64,000 nucleotides of DNA, from NCBI RefSeq assembly GCF_001700965.1, contig NZ_CP016756.1, positions 2,966,501 through 3,030,500 on the forward strand, read 5' to 3'. A program made the translations under genes and the position numbers. The notes beneath the pieces were generated by a model. It saw only the letters and a list, made by a program, of their open reading frames with translations. It ran no database searches and was not told the origin of the DNA. This stretch comes from Stenotrophomonas nitritireducens. Lineage in GTDB: Bacteria > Pseudomonadota > Gammaproteobacteria > Xanthomonadales > Xanthomonadaceae. Numbering within the stretch: the first letter of the stretch is position 1; each line of letters begins with the position of its first letter. This document shows, piece after piece, positions 54,134-63,262 of the stretch.

Positions 54134-55056
54134 TTGGGTTCGAACTCCTTCGGGGCGTCGCGGCCGAGCAGGTAGCGCGCCGGGTTGTTCTCCAGCCGGT
54201 CACTGACCCGGCGCAGGTCGCGGATGAGACCGCGCAGTTCGGTCAGGGTCGGGCCGAGCTGGGCCAGGCCATCGTTGGCAAAACTGTTGATGGCCGCGCG
54301 GTTCTCGCCAAGGATGGCGTCGGCGTTGCCGGCGGCCGAGTCCAGCTTGCCAAGGCTGGTGTCGAGCTTGTCCAGGGTGGCCGGCAGCTGCCGCAGTACG
54401 TTCTGGTCCAGGTTCTGGATCGCGCCATTGGCGGAGCCGAGGGTGACGTTGAGGTTGCGTGCGGCATCGCGGGCTTCCACCAGCAATGCCTGCGTGCCCT
54501 GGTCACGGTCGGCCAGGCCGCTGCTGATGGTTTCCAGATGGGCGAGCGTGGCCGAGATCTTGTTGACGTTGTCGTCGCTGAGCAGCTCGTCCATGCGTTC
54601 GACCACGCGGTTGGCAACGTCGGTGATGTTCTGCAGTGCCGAAGGCGTGGTGGCGATGGTCGGCACCGGTTCCTTGCTGACCGCGGTGAGCGCGGCCGCC
54701 TGCGGCGTGCCGCCGCTGAGCTGGATGATCGACGGCCCGGTCAGGCTGGTGATGGCCATTTTGGCGCGGGTATCGGTCTTGACCGGGGTGGTGGAATTGA
54801 GCCGCAGTTTGGCCACTACCTTGCGCGGGTCGTCCGGGGCCAGGGTCAGCTCGGTGATCGAGCCCACCGCGATGCCGTTGTACTGCACCGGGCTGCCCAC
54901 CGACAAACCGGTCACTGCTTCGGTGAACACCACCCGGTACTCCTGCCAGGTGCGGTCGGAGGAATATTTGGCGGCCCACAACCCGAACGCCAGCAGGGCA
55001 ATGCCGGCAAGCAGGGTGAAGGCACCGATCAGGACGTAGTTGGCTTTGGTTTCCAT
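54130..55056 (-). CDS. MlaD-family (MCE domain) lipid transport protein
   Basis: Encodes 308 residues: an N-terminal membrane anchor (YVLIGAFTLLAGIALLAFGLW) followed by an MCE domain (EYRVVFTEAVTGLSVGSPVQ, GSITELTLAPDDPRKVVAKL, ITSLTGPSIIQLSGG), then a long helical region of about 170 residues (LQNITDVANRVVERMDELLS and following). MCE proteins form hexameric tunnels or rings for lipid transfer across the periplasm. It is one base from the ATPase gene upstream and overlaps the lipoprotein gene. Confidence 0.92.
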   Translation of the reverse strand: METKANYVLIGAFTLLAGIALLAFGLWAAKYSSDRTWQEYRVVFTEAVTGLSVGSPVQYNGIAVGSITELTLAPDDPRKVVAKLRLNSTTPVKTDTRAKMAITSLTGPSIIQLSGGTPQAAALTAVSKEPVPTIATTPSALQNITDVANRVVERMDELLSDDNVNKISATLAHLETISSGLADRDQGTQALLVEARDAARNLNVTLGSANGAIQNLDQNVLRQLPATLDKLDTSLGKLDSAAGNADAILGENRAAINSFANDGLAQLGPTLTELRGLIRDLRRVSDRLENNPARYLLGRDAPKEFEPK

Positions 55057-55057
55057 A

Positions 55058-55867
55058 TCAAGCAGGCTCGTGCTGGAGGCCGCGCGCTGCGCGGGCGCGG
55101 GGGCCGTGGAAGTACTCGCGTATCCACGGATGGTCGAGTTGTTCGATTTCGGGCAAGGGGGCGTTGGCGATGACCTTGTGGTCAGCCAGCACCGCGACGC
55201 GGTCGCAGATGGCGTAGAGCGTGTCCAGATCGTGGGTGATCAGGAAGACGGTCAGGCCCAGTGCTTCCTGCAGGGTCTTGATCAGGCGGTCGAAGGCGGC
55301 CGCGCCGATCGGATCGAGCCCGGCGGTGGGCTCATCCAGGAACAGCAAGGGTGGGTCCAGCGCGAGCGCGCGGGCCAGGCCGGCGCGTTTGCGCATGCCG
55401 CCGGACAGCTGCGAGGGCAGCTTGTTGATGGCGTCGGCAGGCAGGCCGGCCAGTTTCACTTTCAGCAGGGCCAGTTCGTAATGCCAGCGTTCGCTGAGTT
55501 CGGGGTGATGTTCCTTGAGCGGCACCTGCACGTTCTCGCCAACCGTCAGCGAGGAGAACAGGGCGCCGTCCTGGAACAGCACGCCGGTGTTGCGCTCGAT
55601 GCGCAGGCGGTCGGCCGGATTGCCCGAACGGGCATCCACGCCCAGTACTTCAATCTGCCCGGCATCGGGCGTGCGCAGGCCGAGGATGGAGCGCATCAAC
55701 ACCGATTTACCGGTGCCCGAGCCGCCAACCACGCCGAGGATTTCGCCACGCCGCACGTCCAGGTCCAGGCTGTCGTGCACGGTCTGGCTGCCAAAACGAT
55801 TCACCAGCCCGCGCACGCGGATGGCCAGTTCGGTGTCTTCAACGGTGGTGGCTTCAGGGGTGTTCAT
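55058..55867 (-). CDS. MlaF-like ABC transporter ATPase
   Basis: Encodes 269 residues. Walker A GVVGGSGTGKSVLMRSIL, signature LSGGMRKRAGLARALALD, Walker B PLLFLDEPTAGLDPIG and the H-loop TVFLITHDLD are all present; the GMRKR signature is that of the Mla/MCE ABC ATPases. It powers the lipid transporter formed with the MlaE-like and MlaD-like proteins. Five bases separate it from the permease gene. Confidence 0.93.
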   Translation of the reverse strand: MNTPEATTVEDTELAIRVRGLVNRFGSQTVHDSLDLDVRRGEILGVVGGSGTGKSVLMRSILGLRTPDAGQIEVLGVDARSGNPADRLRIERNTGVLFQDGALFSSLTVGENVQVPLKEHHPELSERWHYELALLKVKLAGLPADAINKLPSQLSGGMRKRAGLARALALDPPLLFLDEPTAGLDPIGAAAFDRLIKTLQEALGLTVFLITHDLDTLYAICDRVAVLADHKVIANAPLPEIEQLDHPWIREYFHGPRARAARGLQHEPA

Positions 55868-55871
55868 TCGC

Positions 55872-56993
55872 TCACCAGCCCATGTGCATGAACCACAACG
55901 CGGCCAGCGCGTCGAGGATGATGACCAGCGAGATGGTCTGCACCACGCTGGAGGTGGTGCGTTCGCCCACCGATTGTGCGGTGCCTTCCACCTTCAGGCC
56001 TTCCAGGCAGCCGATCAACGCGATGATCAACGCGAATACCGGCGCCTTGGACAGGCCGACCAGCATGTGCCGCACCTCGATGGTGTCGTGCATGCGCGCC
56101 AGGTACATCTGCGGCGGAATACCCAGATCAAATGCACCGACGGTGACGCCACCGGCCAGGCCGGCGATCATCGCGATGAAGGTAAGCAGGGGCAGCATGA
56201 TCAGCAGCGCGACCACCCGCGGCAGTACCAGCAGGTCGATCGGGTCCAGGCCCAGGGTCTGGATGGCGTCGATTTCCTCGCGTGCCTTCATCGCACCAAT
56301 CTGTGCGGTGAAGGCGCTGGCGGTACGCCCGGCCAGCACGATGGCGGTAAGCAGCACCGCGAACTCGCGCAGGAAGGCAATCGAGACCAACTCCACCACA
56401 TAGATCTCCGCACCGAAGTCGCGCAGGATGGTGGAACCGAGGAAGGCGATCACCGCGCCCACCAGATAGGACAGCAGCGCCACCAGCGGCACAGCGTTCA
56501 GGCCAACTTCTTCCATCTGATTGACCGCTGCGGTCAGCCGGAAGCGACGCGGCTGGCGGACCAGGCGTGCCAGCTTGCTCAGGTTTTCGCCGAGGAAGTT
56601 GACCAGCACCACAATGTTGCCGGCAATGGCATACACCGAGCGGCCCAGGCGCTCCAGCGCGGCGGCCACGCCGTAATCGCGTTGCGGCTTGGGTCGTTCG
56701 TCGGCGACTTCCTCGATGGTGCAGACCAGGGCCTGGTGATCGTCGCGGAACTGCAGCGCTTCATCTGGCAGCCCCAGCTTGTGCGCATAGCGCAGCAACA
56801 GCAGTACCCCGGCCGAATCCAACCGGTCGATGGAGCGCGCGTCGATACCGGTCACCTGCCCGGTCTGCGCGTGCAAGACCTCGCCCGAGCGCAGCGCGGT
56901 GGACAAGGTCCAGTTGCCGGAAAGCCTGAGCAGGCCATCCGCATCGGGAGGAAGTACGCAATCGGGTGGGGGAATGTCTTTCATGGTGACCAT
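55872..56993 (-). CDS. STAS domain fused to MlaE-like permease
   Basis: Encodes 373 residues. The first about 100 residues are STAS-like (LRLSGNWTLSTALRSGEVLH, DARSIDRLDSAGVLLLLRYA). The MlaE-type permease follows from about 140: VPLVALLSYLVGAVIAFLGS, FLREFAVLLTAIVLAGRTASA, FTAQIGAMKAREEIDAIQTLG and LVLPRVVALLIMLPLLT. In E. coli the STAS part is a separate protein, MlaB. First gene of a four-gene operon: permease, ATPase, MCE protein, lipoprotein. Divergent from the ThrE-type gene. Confidence 0.92.
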   Translation of the reverse strand: MVTMKDIPPPDCVLPPDADGLLRLSGNWTLSTALRSGEVLHAQTGQVTGIDARSIDRLDSAGVLLLLRYAHKLGLPDEALQFRDDHQALVCTIEEVADERPKPQRDYGVAAALERLGRSVYAIAGNIVVLVNFLGENLSKLARLVRQPRRFRLTAAVNQMEEVGLNAVPLVALLSYLVGAVIAFLGSTILRDFGAEIYVVELVSIAFLREFAVLLTAIVLAGRTASAFTAQIGAMKAREEIDAIQTLGLDPIDLLVLPRVVALLIMLPLLTFIAMIAGLAGGVTVGAFDLGIPPQMYLARMHDTIEVRHMLVGLSKAPVFALIIALIGCLEGLKVEGTAQSVGERTTSSVVQTISLVIILDALAALWFMHMGW

Positions 56994-57067
56994 TGACTGC
57001 GGAGAATACCCTGTCCGCCCTTCAACCCGGATGAGTATTTCATCCGCTTCAGGTGATACTAGCGGCC

Positions 57068-58339
57068 ATGTCTGCCGAAACCCTTGCCGCTGCCCCGGCC
57101 ACCGCTTCCAATCGGGCTACCTATGCGCAACGTGTGGCCTTCGTTTCGGAGATGGCCGGGCGCCTGCACAGTTATGGCACGACCGCGCAGCGTCTGGAGG
57201 CGGCCGTGGTGGCCTTGGCGCAGCAGTTGGATCTGGATTGTGAGCCGTGGTCGAACCCGACCGGGCTGATTCTGAGTTTCAGCGACCCCACTCGTGCCAT
57301 CGGCTCCAGCGATATCACCCGCGTCATCCGCCTGGGCCCGGGCGATACCAACCTGCACAAACTTGCAATGGCCGACCAGATCGCCGATGCGGTGGCGGCC
57401 GGGCAGATGTCCATTGCCCAAGGGCATACCGCGCTGCGCCAGCTCGACAAGGACGGTGGCATGCGCAGCAAGATCCAGCTGCTGGCCTCGTTCACCCTGG
57501 GCTCGGCGGGCGTGGCGGGGTTGTGGCGGCTGCCGTGGCTGGATATCGCCACCGCCGGCATCACCGGCCTGCTGATCGGCCTGATGCTGTTCTACACCGA
57601 CCGGCGCGTCGCAACGCGAGAGGCCGGTGAGGCATTGGCGGCATTGCTGGCCGGCTTCGTGGCCGTGCTGGTGGCCAGCTTCATCGGCCCCTTGAATCTG
57701 AACTCCACCATCATCGCGTCACTGGTGGTGCTGCTGCCGGGTATGGCGCTGACCAATTCGGTCAATGAACTGGCCAGTGGGCATTGGGTATCGGGCACGG
57801 CGCGTTTTGCCGGTGCGCTGACCACCATCATGAAGCTCACGGTGGGCGCGATGATCGCCGTCACCATCGCCAATTCCATCGGCCTGGAACCGGTTATCCG
57901 TGCCTCGCGGCCGCAATCCAACTGGGTGGAATGGGGCTCGGTGCTGGTGGCCTCGTTTGCCTTCGCCATGTTGTTCCGTGCCAGCAAGCGTGATTACCCC
58001 TGGGTGATGGCGGCGTCGGTGGCCGGGTATGCCATTTCCCGTTATGGCGGCCAGTTATGGGGCGCGCCAGCGGGCATCTTTCTCGCCGCAATGGCGGTTA
58101 CTGCCGCCGGCAATCTGTTCGGGCGCATCGTGCAGCGGCCCGGCGCGATCATCCGCCTGCCGGGCATCATCATGCTGGTGCCCGGCAGCACCAGCCTGCG
58201 CGGCGTGCTGAGCCTGATCCAGCAGCAGAACGTGAATGCCGGTGAATCGGCGCTGCTGACCGTGGTCAACGTGGTGATGGCGCTGGTGGCCGGGCTGTTG
58301 TTCGGCAACCTGCTGGTACCGGCGCGCAAGAATCTCTGA
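57068..58339 (+). CDS. Threonine/serine exporter family protein (ThrE-like)
   Basis: Encodes 423 residues. An N-terminal cytoplasmic DUF1212/ThrE domain (FVSEMAGRLHSYGTTAQRLEA, IQLLASFTLGSAGVAGLW) is followed by about ten membrane helices (ITGLLIGLMLFYTD; STIIASLVVLLPGMALTNSVNELASG; PGIIMLVPGSTSLRG, the last from the C-terminal ThrE domain). The full two-part layout matches Corynebacterium-type ThrE. It probably exports threonine and serine, or related small acids, by proton exchange. Start ATG at 57068. Confidence 0.88.
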   Translation: MSAETLAAAPATASNRATYAQRVAFVSEMAGRLHSYGTTAQRLEAAVVALAQQLDLDCEPWSNPTGLILSFSDPTRAIGSSDITRVIRLGPGDTNLHKLAMADQIADAVAAGQMSIAQGHTALRQLDKDGGMRSKIQLLASFTLGSAGVAGLWRLPWLDIATAGITGLLIGLMLFYTDRRVATREAGEALAALLAGFVAVLVASFIGPLNLNSTIIASLVVLLPGMALTNSVNELASGHWVSGTARFAGALTTIMKLTVGAMIAVTIANSIGLEPVIRASRPQSNWVEWGSVLVASFAFAMLFRASKRDYPWVMAASVAGYAISRYGGQLWGAPAGIFLAAMAVTAAGNLFGRIVQRPGAIIRLPGIIMLVPGSTSLRGVLSLIQQQNVNAGESALLTVVNVVMALVAGLLFGNLLVPARKNL

Positions 58340-58432
58340 TGCGCGGGTGCACTGCCCGGCGCTGAAGGGCTGATAGCCATTGCTGTTCACGAAAGCACCG
58401 CGCTGCGCCGGCAACGTGATCTCGCAGCGATC

Positions 58433-58550
58433 AAGGTAGCCTGGGTAAGCGCAGCGCACCCGGGGCTGTCTGCGGCCATTGGGAAATATCTGCATATTCC
58501 GGCTTTTCCTGCTCCCCGGGTGCGCTGCGCTTACCCGGGCTACGTTGCTT
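58433..58550. repeat. Third copy of the GTAGCCCGGGTAAGCGC palindrome
   Basis: The element starts aaggtagcctgggtaagcgc and ends gcgcttacccgggctacgtt with an internal tattcc core. It is a diverged relative of the two copies at 2372-2640 and lies between the ThrE-type gene and the H-NS-type gene. Confidence 0.85.
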
Positions 58551-58625
58551 TCAGATAATCCCTGGCGTTTGAGTGCCGGAATCGGCAAATCCAAGGCTCG
58601 GCAGCGGACATTAAATCCAGCCAAT

Positions 58626-58656
58626 AAAAAAACGCCGGCAGCTGCCGGCGTTTTGT
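58626..58656 (-). terminator. Terminator after the H-NS family gene
   Basis: The perfect palindrome aacgccggcag / ctgccggcgtt (58631-58652) is followed by seven T on the minus strand. It is 20 bases past the stop of the H-NS-type gene. The T run on the other side lets it serve both directions. Confidence 0.9.
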
Positions 58657-58675
58657 AATTTCCGTTCCAGATTAC

Positions 58676-59056
58676 TTACTTCTGGATCAGGAAATCTTCG
58701 ACCTTGCGGCCTGCCTTGGTGTATTCGGCCAGCCAGCGCGGCTGCTTGCCACGGCCGGTCCAGGTTTCAGCGGCATTGGCCGGGTTGCGATACTTCGGCT
58801 CAACCTTGGGCAGCTTGCGGCCGGTCTTGGCAGCGCCCTTGCTGGCCTTGGCGCCACGCGGGGCCTTCACTGCAACGGCGGCGCCGGTGCCGAACAGCTC
58901 TTCGACGGTATAGCCAGCCTTCTTGGCGGCAGCGGCCACCAGGGCACGGGCCTTGGCAATCGGCTGGCGCTTGGCGACAACGGTCTTGCGCTTCTGTGCG
59001 TCGCGGATCAGTACGGCCAGTTCTTTGGCCGACAGCTGGGACAGATCGATACTCAT
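58676..59056 (-). CDS. H-NS histone family protein
   Basis: Encodes 126 residues: an N-terminal helix (DLSQLSAKELAVLIRDAQKRK), a short basic linker with KAPRGAKASKGAAKTGRK, and the C-terminal H-NS DNA-binding motif ETWTGRGKQPRWLAEY, followed by KVEDFLIQK. H-NS-type proteins silence AT-rich foreign DNA; the lower-GC O-antigen locus would be a natural target. Well-isolated gene with its own terminator. Confidence 0.9.
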   Translation of the reverse strand: MSIDLSQLSAKELAVLIRDAQKRKTVVAKRQPIAKARALVAAAAKKAGYTVEELFGTGAAVAVKAPRGAKASKGAAKTGRKLPKVEPKYRNPANAAETWTGRGKQPRWLAEYTKAGRKVEDFLIQK

Positions 59057-59177
59057 CGAATAACTACTCCGGATAATGGGTTGGGGGTGAATGCCATTCC
59101 GTGGCAGCGCAGCAAAGCATACCGGGCCGGTTACGGGAATGACAGATAAATACCGTTTTCCATGTTATCCGCAAATG

Positions 59178-59206
59178 AAAACGCCGGGAAAATGTCCCGG
59201 CGTTTT
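59178..59206 (-). terminator. Terminator after proS
   Basis: The stem aaaacgccggga / tcccggcgtttt with a 5-nt loop lies 13 bases past the proS stop; the minus-strand side ends in four T. It is an intrinsic terminator. Confidence 0.88.
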
Positions 59207-59218
59207 AAGTGGGCTGAT

Positions 59219-60913
59219 TCAGCCGGTAATCCTGCTGATAGCGGTTGCCTGATCCAGATTCTCCGCTTCGCTGGCGCTGCGTGCGCGGTATTCCACGGTG
59301 CCTGCTGCCAGGCCACGTTCGGACACCACGATGCGATGCGGAATGCCGATCAGTTCCATATCGGCAAACATCTGCCCCGGGCGCAGACCACGATCATCCA
59401 GTGCGGCGTCCACGCCAGCGGCCTGCAGCTGGGCCAGCAGTGCTTCGGCGGCGGCGGTGACCGCCGGGTCCTGCTTCGGGTTGATCATGCAGACCACCGC
59501 CTGCCACGGCGCCATGCTTACCGGCCAGATAATGCCAACCTCGTCATGGTTCTGCTCGATCGCGGCCGCCACGATGCGCGACACGCCAATGCCATAACAG
59601 CCCATCGCCATCACCGCAGCCTTGCCGTTCTGGTCCAGCACGGTGGCCTTCAATGCCTGCGCATATTGGCGGCCCAGCTGGAACACGTGGCCCACTTCGA
59701 TACCGCGGGTAATCTTCAGCTCGCCGCCGTCGCGGGCACGGTCGCCGGCCTTGACGTTGCGGATATCGGCAACTTCCGGCTCGGCCAGGTCACGGCCCCA
59801 GTTGACGCCAGCAATATGCAGACCTTTCTCATTGGCGCCGACCACAAAATCAGCCATTGCCGCCACTTCGCGGTCAGCCACCACGCGGATGGGCTTGCGC
59901 GGATTCAATGGGCCGAGGAAACCCGGCTCGCTGCCCAGATAATCGGCAATCTCGGCTTCGCTGGCCATGCGGTAATCGTTCAGGCCAGCCACCTTGGCCA
60001 ATTTGATTTCATTGACCTCGTGGTCACCACGCACCAGTGCCAGCACGAACTGATTATCGGTGGTCATGATCGCGACCGATTTGACCGTGCGCAGCAGGGC
60101 GATGCCCATCAGCGCGGCCACGTCTTCGCAGGTCTTCTGGGTGGGGGTGTCGATCTTGCGCAGCGTTTCGCTGGCAGCGGCGCGCGCTGCCGGATCGGCG
60201 GCGACGGCGGCTTCCACATTGGCGGCGTAATCCGAGCCCGTGGAGAACACCAGCGCGTCCTCGCCAGAATCGGCGATCACGTGGAATTCCTGCGAGGCGT
60301 CGCCACCAATGGCGCCGGAATCGGCCTGCACAGCGCGGAATTCCAGGCCCAGGCGGGTGAAGATGCGGCTATAGGCCGCCTTCATGTTTTCGTATTCGGC
60401 GACCAGGCTGGCGTCGTCCAGATGGAAGGAATAGGCATCCTTCATCAAAAACTCGCGCGAACGCATGACGCCGAAACGCGGGCGGATTTCGTCGCGGAAC
60501 TTGGTCTGCACCTGGTAGAAATTGACCGGCAGCTGCTTGTAGCTGGACAGCTCCTGGCGCGCGAAGTCGGTAATGGCTTCCTCGGCGGTGGGGCTGTAGC
60601 AGTATTCCTGCTCCTTGCGGTCCTTGATTTTCAGCAGCTGGCCGCCGAATTTCTGCCAGCGGCCGGTTTCTTCCCACAATTCCTTGGGCTGGATGGTGGG
60701 CAGCTGCAGCTCTACCGCGCCGGCGCGGTTCATTTCCTCGCGGACAATGGTTTCCACCTTGCGCAGCACCCGCAGGCCCAGCGGCGACCAGGTGTACAGG
60801 CCCGATGCCAGCTTGCGGATCATGCCCGCGCGCAGCATCAGCCGGTGGCTGACCAGCTCGGCGTCGGCAGGGGTTTCCTTGGTGGTGTGCAGGTGGAAAC
60901 GGGAAAGGCGCAT
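59219..60913 (-). CDS. proS: Prolyl-tRNA synthetase
   Basis: Encodes 564 residues of bacterial-type ProRS. The class II motif 1 is near [26 protein letters not shown], motif 2 is [25 protein letters not shown] in parts, the editing insertion follows ([12 protein letters not shown], with YAANVEAA), and motif 3 is [21 protein letters not shown]. The anticodon-binding domain includes [14 protein letters not shown] and [20 protein letters not shown]. It charges tRNA-Pro and edits Ala. Start at 60913 gives the standard [15 protein letters not shown]. Confidence 0.97.
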   Translation of the reverse strand: MRLSRFHLHTTKETPADAELVSHRLMLRAGMIRKLASGLYTWSPLGLRVLRKVETIVREEMNRAGAVELQLPTIQPKELWEETGRWQKFGGQLLKIKDRKEQEYCYSPTAEEAITDFARQELSSYKQLPVNFYQVQTKFRDEIRPRFGVMRSREFLMKDAYSFHLDDASLVAEYENMKAAYSRIFTRLGLEFRAVQADSGAIGGDASQEFHVIADSGEDALVFSTGSDYAANVEAAVAADPAARAAASETLRKIDTPTQKTCEDVAALMGIALLRTVKSVAIMTTDNQFVLALVRGDHEVNEIKLAKVAGLNDYRMASEAEIADYLGSEPGFLGPLNPRKPIRVVADREVAAMADFVVGANEKGLHIAGVNWGRDLAEPEVADIRNVKAGDRARDGGELKITRGIEVGHVFQLGRQYAQALKATVLDQNGKAAVMAMGCYGIGVSRIVAAAIEQNHDEVGIIWPVSMAPWQAVVCMINPKQDPAVTAAAEALLAQLQAAGVDAALDDRGLRPGQMFADMELIGIPHRIVVSERGLAAGTVEYRARSASEAENLDQATAISRITG

Positions 60914-61531
60914 GGCAGGGGGCTTCGCAGAACGGACGATCCGCTATTTTGCCAGCCTTGCAGGCCCCTGCGTACCGCCGCGAGCAGGTCAGGGCAGCGG
61001 CGAGGGGGAAACTGGCTGCAGGAGCGGCGTAAGCCGCGAAGCCGGTTAATACAGCAAGGCCTCAAAAGCCAACCCCTCCCCAACCCTCCCCTTGGCCTGC
61101 GGCCAAAGGGAGGGAGCAGAGCTGGAGCAGAGCTGGGGCAGAGCTGTAGGAGCGGCGTAAGCCGCGAAGCCGGGAATACAGAAAGGCCTCAAAAGCCGAC
61201 CCCTCCCCAGTCCCCCCCTTGGCCTGCGGCCAAAGGGAGGGAGCAGAGCTGGAGCAAAGCCATGGGAGCGACGTCAGCCGCGAAGCTGGGAATACAGAAA
61301 GGCCTCAAAAGCCACCCCTCCCCAGCCCTCCCCTTGGCCTGCGGCCAAAAGGAGGGGGCAAAGCTGTAGGAGCGGCGTAAGCCGCGAAGCTAGCCGATCC
61401 AGGTTGGCGGAAGTGTTGGCAATTGCAGGGATTACGAGCTTCGCGGCTTACGCCGCTCCCACAACCCCTCAACCTTATCGCCGGGCAGGCTTCACAAACG
61501 CAAAATCACCGTCCGGCAGTTGCCGCCTCGC
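60914..61531. repeat. Three tandem composite repeat units after proS
   Basis: Between the proS start and the DUF4124 stop, three units of 105-128 bp begin near 61019, 61145 and 61262. Each holds a gtaggagcggcgtaagccgcgaagc copy (the third diverged, gggagcgacgtcagcc), then aaggcctcaaaagcc(a/g)acccctcccca and cttggcctgcggccaaa(g)ggaggg. A fourth forward copy lies at 61366 and an inverted one at 61438-61462. No gene is present. Confidence 0.9.
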
Positions 61532-61921
61532 TCAATTCTTCGGTGCTGGCTTGCAATAAGCCGCCGCTGCCGCCTCGGCCAGCCGCTTCTGCGCGTCGCG
61601 CTGGGCGTCATCCAAGGGCGCATCCGGCTTGCCATCGCCGTCGGTGTCATGCAGCACCGGGCCACTGCCGTTCAGCAGGTCCAGGTTTTTCCGCGCACCC
61701 AGGCATTGGGCCGATTCGGCGGCCTCGGCCGGTGCGGCTGGTTCGGCCGTCGATGCGCCGCTGGCGGTGATGCGGCGGGTTTCGTACTGCTTCCCGGCCG
61801 GCGGCCGTTCCGAGTACTGGGTGACGCCATTGGCGTCCTTCCACTTGTAGAGATTGCCGGCATGGGCGCTGGCGGCGGCTGTGAGCACGAGCAGGCAGCA
61901 GAGGCGGGACAGGGCGAGCAT
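61532..61921 (-). CDS. DUF4124 domain-containing periplasmic protein
   Basis: Encodes 129 residues. A signal peptide (LCCLLVLTAAASAHAG) precedes the DUF4124 motif NLYKWKDANGVTQYSERPPAG, which is the hallmark of this small envelope family. A low-complexity Ala/Glu segment and a Asp-rich stretch with TDGDGKPDAPLDDAQRD follow. Function is unknown. The ATG at 61921 begins the signal peptide; it is divergent from pssA. Confidence 0.85.
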   Translation of the reverse strand: MLALSRLCCLLVLTAAASAHAGNLYKWKDANGVTQYSERPPAGKQYETRRITASGASTAEPAAPAEAAESAQCLGARKNLDLLNGSGPVLHDTDGDGKPDAPLDDAQRDAQKRLAEAAAAAYCKPAPKN

Positions 61922-62003
61922 GGCAACTCCAGGCACCGAAACAGGGCAGGGGGCGATTGCAGCACCCGGTGACGTGGCTGGCAAGTCGATTAAACTGGCC
62001 GGT

Positions 62004-62783
62004 ATGGACGAATTGAGACCACCACCCCGTTCGCGCAGCATCTACCTGCTCCCGAACCTGTTTACCACCGCCGGGCTGTTTGCCGGCTTCTACGCGATCA
62101 TCGCCGCCTCCAACGGCCAGTTCGTCAACGCCAGCATTGCTGTGTTCGTGGCGGCGGTGATGGATGGGCTGGATGGCCGGGTTGCGCGTTTGACCGGCAC
62201 CAGCAGCGAATTCGGCGTGCAATACGACTCCCTGGCCGATCTGGTCAGCTTCGGCATGGCGCCGGCGCTGGTCATGTATCACTGGGCCCTGTCTTCCCTG
62301 AAGTTCGACGGTGACGTGCTGGGCCGGGTCGGCTGGTCGGCAGCGTTTTTGTATGCCGCCTGCGCCGCATTGCGGCTGGCCCGCTTCAACACCCAGGTGG
62401 GTACGGTTGACAAGCGCTGGTTTGTCGGCCTGGCAAGCCCGGCTGCGGCCGGCTTGATGATGTCCTTCGTCTGGGCCTTCGCTGACGGCCAGCTGGGTTG
62501 GAGCGGCGAGCAGCTGCGCTATGTCGCCTTGGGCGTGACCATCGTGTCCGGCCTGCTGATGGTCAGCCGGATCCGCTTCTGGAGCTTCAAGGGTGGCAGC
62601 GAAAAAGGCCCGCGCTCGGAGCGCGTGCCGTTCGTGGTGCTGGCGCTGGTGCCGATCGTGATTTCGATCGTGGTGCTGGACCCGGCGCGTACCTTGCTGG
62701 TGGTTGGCGTGATCTACGCGCTGTCCGGGCCGGTGATGTGGCTGTTGCAGCGCTGGCGGCAACCGGCTGGCAAGGTGCAGTGA
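62004..62783 (+). CDS. pssA: CDP-diacylglycerol-serine O-phosphatidyltransferase
   Basis: Encodes 259 residues of an integral membrane enzyme. The CDP-alcohol phosphotransferase signature is seen in MDGLDGRVARLTGTSSEFG continued by QYDSLADLVSFG, with all conserved Asp and Arg residues. IYLLPNLFTTAGLFAGFYAI begins the membrane part. It makes phosphatidylserine, precursor of phosphatidylethanolamine. This is the archaeal/Bacillus-like PssA type, not the E. coli soluble type. GTGA overlap with the next gene. Start at 62004. Confidence 0.93.
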   Translation: MDELRPPPRSRSIYLLPNLFTTAGLFAGFYAIIAASNGQFVNASIAVFVAAVMDGLDGRVARLTGTSSEFGVQYDSLADLVSFGMAPALVMYHWALSSLKFDGDVLGRVGWSAAFLYAACAALRLARFNTQVGTVDKRWFVGLASPAAAGLMMSFVWAFADGQLGWSGEQLRYVALGVTIVSGLLMVSRIRFWSFKGGSEKGPRSERVPFVVLALVPIVISIVVLDPARTLLVVGVIYALSGPVMWLLQRWRQPAGKVQ

Positions 62784-63262
62784 TCGGTTTCTCGCCCGAG
62801 CCGGTGTGGACCCCGGAGCAGCAGGCGTGGCTGCAGGCGATGGGCTACACCGTTTATCTGGAAGGCGGCGCGCTGGATGCGCCGCCGGTCGCTGCGCCGG
62901 TAGCTGAGGCGCCCGCTTTGGCAGCGGAGCCGGCATCGCCGCCGCAGATGGCCGCGCCGGGCAAACCGGTTGCCGCTGCGGCCTCGCGGCAAGCCTCGCA
63001 GAAGGCCCCGGATGCGCCGAGTACCGCACCGGCGCCGGCGTTTACCGCAGCCCCGGCCGGCGGCACGCGCCGCAGCGGCGGAGTGCGCATGCCCGATCGC
63101 CTGCAGATCGCCTTGCTGCGCGCTTCCGGCTGCAATCCGAACGACCCGCAGACGCGGGCGCTGATGGACAGCTGGCCGCTGGCCGAGCTGCGCGCCAATC
63201 CGGCCGCCAAGCGCGCCTTGTGGCCGCAGCTACGCGCATTGCGGCGGAAATCGCGGCAATGA
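62780..63262 (+). CDS. holD: Probable divergent DNA polymerase III psi subunit
   Basis: Encodes 160 residues starting at GTG. The N-terminus has TPEQQAWLQAMGYTVYLEG, comparable with the chi-binding RRDWQLQQLGITQWSL of E. coli psi. A Pro/Ala-rich linker of about 70 residues follows. The C-terminal PLAELRANPAAKRALWPQLR resembles the psi C-terminal ALTDLRANPTARAALWQQI. The gene directly precedes rimI by ATGA overlap, the same order as E. coli holD-rimI. The E. coli sequence is recalled from memory, so a profile search is needed. Many databases would label this 'hypothetical, alanine-rich'. Confidence 0.65.
   Translation: MIGFSPEPVWTPEQQAWLQAMGYTVYLEGGALDAPPVAAPVAEAPALAAEPASPPQMAAPGKPVAAAASRQASQKAPDAPSTAPAPAFTAAPAGGTRRSGGVRMPDRLQIALLRASGCNPNDPQTRALMDSWPLAELRANPAAKRALWPQLRALRRKSRQ

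Noticed and set aside
59162..61369. 735-residue frame opposite proS continuing into repeats
   Set aside because: Complement of proS plus repeat DNA; proS has every catalytic motif.
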